Below are positions 6,859-8,241 of a stretch of DNA of 8,241 bases, piece after piece. The stretch covers positions 1 to 8,241 of the forward strand of contig CAMCPF010000121.1 of the NCBI GenBank assembly GCA_945876515.1, read 5' to 3'. A program made the position numbers and the translations under genes. Position 1 is the first letter of the stretch. Every line of letters begins with the position of its first letter. The notes under the pieces are model-generated. The model ran no database searches. It was not told the DNA's origin and saw only the letters and a list, made by a program, of their open reading frames with translations. The stretch comes from Candidatus Kuenenia stuttgartensis (GTDB taxonomy: Bacteria; Planctomycetota; Planctomycetia; Pirellulales; UBA1268).

Positions 6859-6935
6859 CCCGGGGAGGCTTTCCCGCTCGAGAGCGCGTGATCTGGACAG
6901 GAGATATGCAAGGTCGGGTGCGAGGCCAGGAACTC

Positions 6936-6994
6936 GCGACTCCCGGAGCGTCGCCCGACTTTCAGGGCAGTCGGGAAGCCGCCACCCGGGCGGC
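6936..6994 (-). repeat. Three consecutive hairpins upstream of the leftward operon
   Basis: GCGAC/GTCGC pairs at 6936-6940 and 6950-6954. CCCGACT/AGTCGGG pairs at 6954-6960 and 6969-6975 (7 bp). GCCGCC/GGCGGC pairs at 6978-6983 and 6989-6994 (6 bp, 5-nt loop). The second and third are separated by 2 nt; the first and second share base 6954. They lie 78-136 nt before the zinc-ribbon gene start and could form a compact fold in its 5' leader. None is followed by a T-run on either strand. Strand assignment is inferred. Confidence 0.45.
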
Positions 6995-7022
6995 ACCCAC
7001 GCCTCGGGGACCGGCAGACCTT

Positions 7023-7034
7023 CTCCGAACGGAG
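7023..7034. repeat. 12-bp palindrome CTCCGAACGGAG
   Basis: CTCCG and CGGAG flank AA. On the + strand it is followed by TGTTTT. It could be an operator half-site pair placed between divergent genes or a weak terminator-like stem. The 2-nt centre makes an RNA hairpin short (CTCC/GGAG with a GAAC loop). Confidence 0.3.
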
Positions 7035-7064
7035 TGTTTTACCATTTCGGCAGCGGAATCCGTG

Positions 7065-7122
7065 AAAAAACCAGGTTTCCGCCAAAAAAAAACTGGCCTT
7101 CCGTGACCGGCAACGGCATAAT
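7065..7122 (+). promoter_or_regulatory. Candidate rpoD promoter with UP-like phased A-tracts
   Basis: In an otherwise GC-rich region, A6 (7065-7070) and A9 (7084-7092) have centres about 20 bp apart, near two helical turns. They are followed by a -10-like CATAAT (7117-7122, five of six to TATAAT). If transcription starts near 7129, the A9 tract falls at about -38 to -46, where UP elements contact the RNA polymerase alpha subunits. The -35 position (around 7093-7099) is poor, consistent with reliance on the A-tract. The implied leader to the rpoD start is about 280 nt. Confidence 0.4.
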
Positions 7123-7153
7123 GTTTCGTCCCCCGGAGAGCCCCCTTCATGCC

Positions 7154-7227
7154 GGCAAGTCGCCTGCATCTTTCTTGGCTTGCCCATCTTTCGGGGATGC
7201 TCGGAGCCTGGGCAAGTTGGTCTTGCC
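7154..7227 (+). other. Putative switching leader of rpoD with mutually exclusive stems
   Basis: Three helices compete. P1 pairs 7154-7162 with 7176-7184 (nine pairs, two G-T). P2 pairs CTTGCCCA at 7179-7186 with TGGGCAAG at 7209-7216 (8 bp, perfect). P3 pairs GGCAAG at 7211-7216 with CTTGCC at 7222-7227 (6 bp, 5-nt loop). P1 and P3 can coexist; P2 excludes both. This is the topology of an attenuator or riboswitch expression platform, but no U-tract terminator follows. Any effect would have to be on Rho access, RNA stability or translation. Pairings are exact in the sequence; the function is inferred. Confidence 0.35.
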
Positions 7228-7230
7228 AAA

Positions 7231-7248
7231 CGGCCCCCGAAAAGGCCG
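7231..7248 (+). repeat. Small hairpin in rpoD leader
   Basis: CGGCC (7231-7235) pairs with GGCCG (7244-7248) around an 8-nt loop containing AAAA. It directly follows the switching stems and could be part of the same fold. Confidence 0.3.
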
Positions 7249-7352
7249 CGTGGTCGCTGTCTTGTGGGGTCGCTGCACGCCGCTGGACTTGCCCGCGCCT
7301 TGAATCACACTGTCGGCACCCCGAATGATGGATTGGTGTCGCCCCACCGCTT

Positions 7353-7368
7353 GCCGGCTCTCGCCGGC
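7353..7368 (+). repeat. GCCGGC hairpin upstream of rpoD
   Basis: The palindromic hexamer GCCGGC occurs at 7353-7358 and 7363-7368 around TCTC. It is both a direct and an inverted repeat and can form a 6-bp stem with a tetraloop. It ends 30 nt before the rpoD Shine-Dalgarno. Confidence 0.4.
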
Positions 7369-7398
7369 TGATGGAATGGTCTGAACGAAGGAATCGCC

Positions 7399-7404
7399 AA
7401 GGAG
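7399..7404 (+). promoter_or_regulatory. Ribosome binding site fixing the rpoD TTG start
   Basis: AAGGAG lies 7 nt before the TTG at 7412. An in-frame TGA at 7382-7384 closes the frame upstream and no other start codon lies between, so this site decides the start. Confidence 0.8.
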
Positions 7405-7411
7405 CCCTGAG

Positions 7412-8241
7412 TTGTACGATTCGCTGCTGGATGAACTCGAGGACGACGTCGTCTCCAATCCCCAGGAGGTCGAGGAACTGACCGAAAAGGTCGTTGACGC
7501 GGAGGAGGCCGACGCCGAGCTGCTCGCCGACGACGCCGACGTCACGGTCATCGCCGAGACCGACGTCGAGGCCGACGTGGAGATCGAGGCCGACGCCTCC
7601 AGCGATGGCGACGACGCGATCGTCGAGCAGGTGGAAAACTGGTCCGACGATCCGGTGCGGATGTATCTGACGCAGATGGGCGAGATCCCGCTGCTCACCC
7701 GCGCGCAGGAGATCTCGCTCGCCCGGCAGATCGAAACCACCCGGGCCCAGTTCCGCGCCAAGTTGCTCGAGTGCGAGCATGTGGCCCAGCAGGCCTTCCG
7801 GGTGCTGTGCCGGGTTCACCGCGGCGAACTTCCGTTCGATCGCACCGTGCAGGTCTCCGTCACCGACCGGCTGGAGAAGGAGCAGATCCTCGGCCGGATG
7901 CCCCACAACCTCAAGACGCTCGAGGTGCTGCTCAAGCAGAACAAGGCCGACTACCGGATCGCGCTCTCGAAGAAGCAGCGGATGGCCGACCGGCGAGCCG
8001 CTTGGGCCCGGCTCGGTCGCCGGCGGACGCGGGTCGTGCGGCTGATCGAGGAACTCGGCCTGAGAACCCAGCGGATAGAAGGCATGATCCCGGCCCTCGA
8101 AGGGTTCGTGGACCGGATCCGGGAACTGAAGAGCAAGATCGACGCCCACAAGCGGTCGAAGCAGCCCCCGTCCGCCCGGCAGAAGATGGTCGACGAGTAT
8201 CGCGGGATCCTCAAGAACTGCCAGGAGACGCCCCGCAGCCT
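7412..8241 (+). CDS. rpoD: RNA polymerase primary sigma factor RpoD, N-terminal part (3' truncated by window)
   Basis: This is the 5' end of the housekeeping sigma-70 gene, whose product directs core RNA polymerase to promoters. It starts at a TTG behind a perfect Shine-Dalgarno and gives 276 residues before the edge. Region 1.2 is clear: DDPVRMYLTQMGEIPLL from residue 79, then AQEISLARQIE. The following Arg/Lys-rich helical stretch (about 110-276, with GELPFDRTVQVSVTD and LIEELGLRTQRI) corresponds to the non-conserved region between 1.2 and 2.1. Its motifs are those I associate with planctomycete RpoD. Regions 2-4 lie outside the window. Residues 1-78 have about 30 Asp/Glu and a single basic residue, Lys26. 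They show no recognisable region 1.1 helices or LTYDEIN-type motif. Since the frame is closed just upstream, nothing longer is hidden there. Confidence 0.93.
   Translation, partial: MYDSLLDELEDDVVSNPQEVEELTEKVVDAEEADAELLADDADVTVIAETDVEADVEIEADASSDGDDAIVEQVENWSDDPVRMYLTQMGEIPLLTRAQEISLARQIETTRAQFRAKLLECEHVAQQAFRVLCRVHRGELPFDRTVQVSVTDRLEKEQILGRMPHNLKTLEVLLKQNKADYRIALSKKQRMADRRAAWARLGRRRTRVVRLIEELGLRTQRIEGMIPALEGFVDRIRELKSKIDAHKRSKQPPSARQKMVDEYRGILKNCQETPRS

Larger units (their letters stand above)
6859..7411. other. Divergent intergenic region between the zinc-ribbon operon and rpoD
   Basis: This 553-nt region contains no gene I can support. From left to right it holds three consecutive hairpins (6936-6994), a 12-bp palindrome (7023-7034), an AT-rich segment with two A-tracts and a -10-like box (7065-7122), a run of competing stems built on CTTGCC/GGCAAG (7154-7227), a small hairpin (7231-7248), another just before rpoD (7353-7368), and the rpoD ribosome binding site. 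For the leftward operon I see only weak promoter matches on the minus strand, for example TAAAAC just left of the A-tracts. I make no call on these. Confidence 0.7.

Noticed and set aside
6859..6996. N-terminal extension of the zinc-ribbon protein to 6996
   Set aside because: The extra residues are not protein-like and lie over three perfect hairpins; the ATG at 6858 leads straight into the zinc ribbon.
7180..7371. A 63-codon + strand open frame in the rpoD leader
   Set aside because: It has no ribosome binding site, is low in coding character and is full of the paired CTTGCC segments.
6962..8149. A 395-codon open frame antisense to rpoD
   Set aside because: It is the shadow of the strongly coded rpoD frame in high-GC DNA and has no coherent domain; its tail runs through the A-tracts and hairpins of the intergenic region.

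Overview
The window looks like chromosomal DNA from a high-GC planctomycete. This rests on the RpoD at the right end: its long insert after region 1.2 has the composition and motifs I associate with planctomycete primary sigma factors. The two hypothetical exported or membrane proteins at 2139-4710 also fit, since they resemble planctomycete families. This is recall, not a database result. I see no phage, insertion sequence, CRISPR, tRNA or rRNA signal.

Layout from left to right. The 3' end of purL (1-1076) and complete purQ (1078-1827) form a purine-synthesis operon on the + strand, separated by 1 nt. A 311-nt gap follows, holding a strong hairpin, a spaced direct repeat, a probable terminator and a sigma-70-like promoter. 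That promoter drives a lipoprotein of unknown function (2139-3074). After a 223-nt gap with several competing RNA-type stems comes a membrane-anchored SAF-domain protein of the CpaB/RcpC type with a very long low-complexity tail (3298-4710). Its 3' end overlaps, tail to tail, the end of a leftward operon.

The leftward operon (6858 down to 4680) has three genes: a small zinc-ribbon membrane protein, a zinc-independent quinone oxidoreductase of the MDR superfamily, and an exported von Willebrand factor A protein with an intact MIDAS. Both internal junctions are 4-nt ATGA overlaps, which argues for tight translational coupling.

A 553-nt divergent intergenic region (6859-7411) separates this operon from rpoD. 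It is the most structured stretch of the window. It contains three consecutive hairpins near the leftward operon, an AT-rich promoter-like segment with helically phased A-tracts, and a long putative rpoD leader. In that leader a CTTGCC/GGCAAG hexamer recurs six times and forms mutually exclusive helices.

rpoD starts at a TTG codon behind a perfect Shine-Dalgarno. It has a short, extremely acidic N-terminus instead of a recognisable region 1.1, and runs off the right edge before region 2.

The best candidate for something undescribed is the rpoD leader. The coupled zinc-ribbon/oxidoreductase/VWA operon and its overlap with the SAF gene come next. All structural claims are from base pairing read by eye and have not been tested for covariation or energy.
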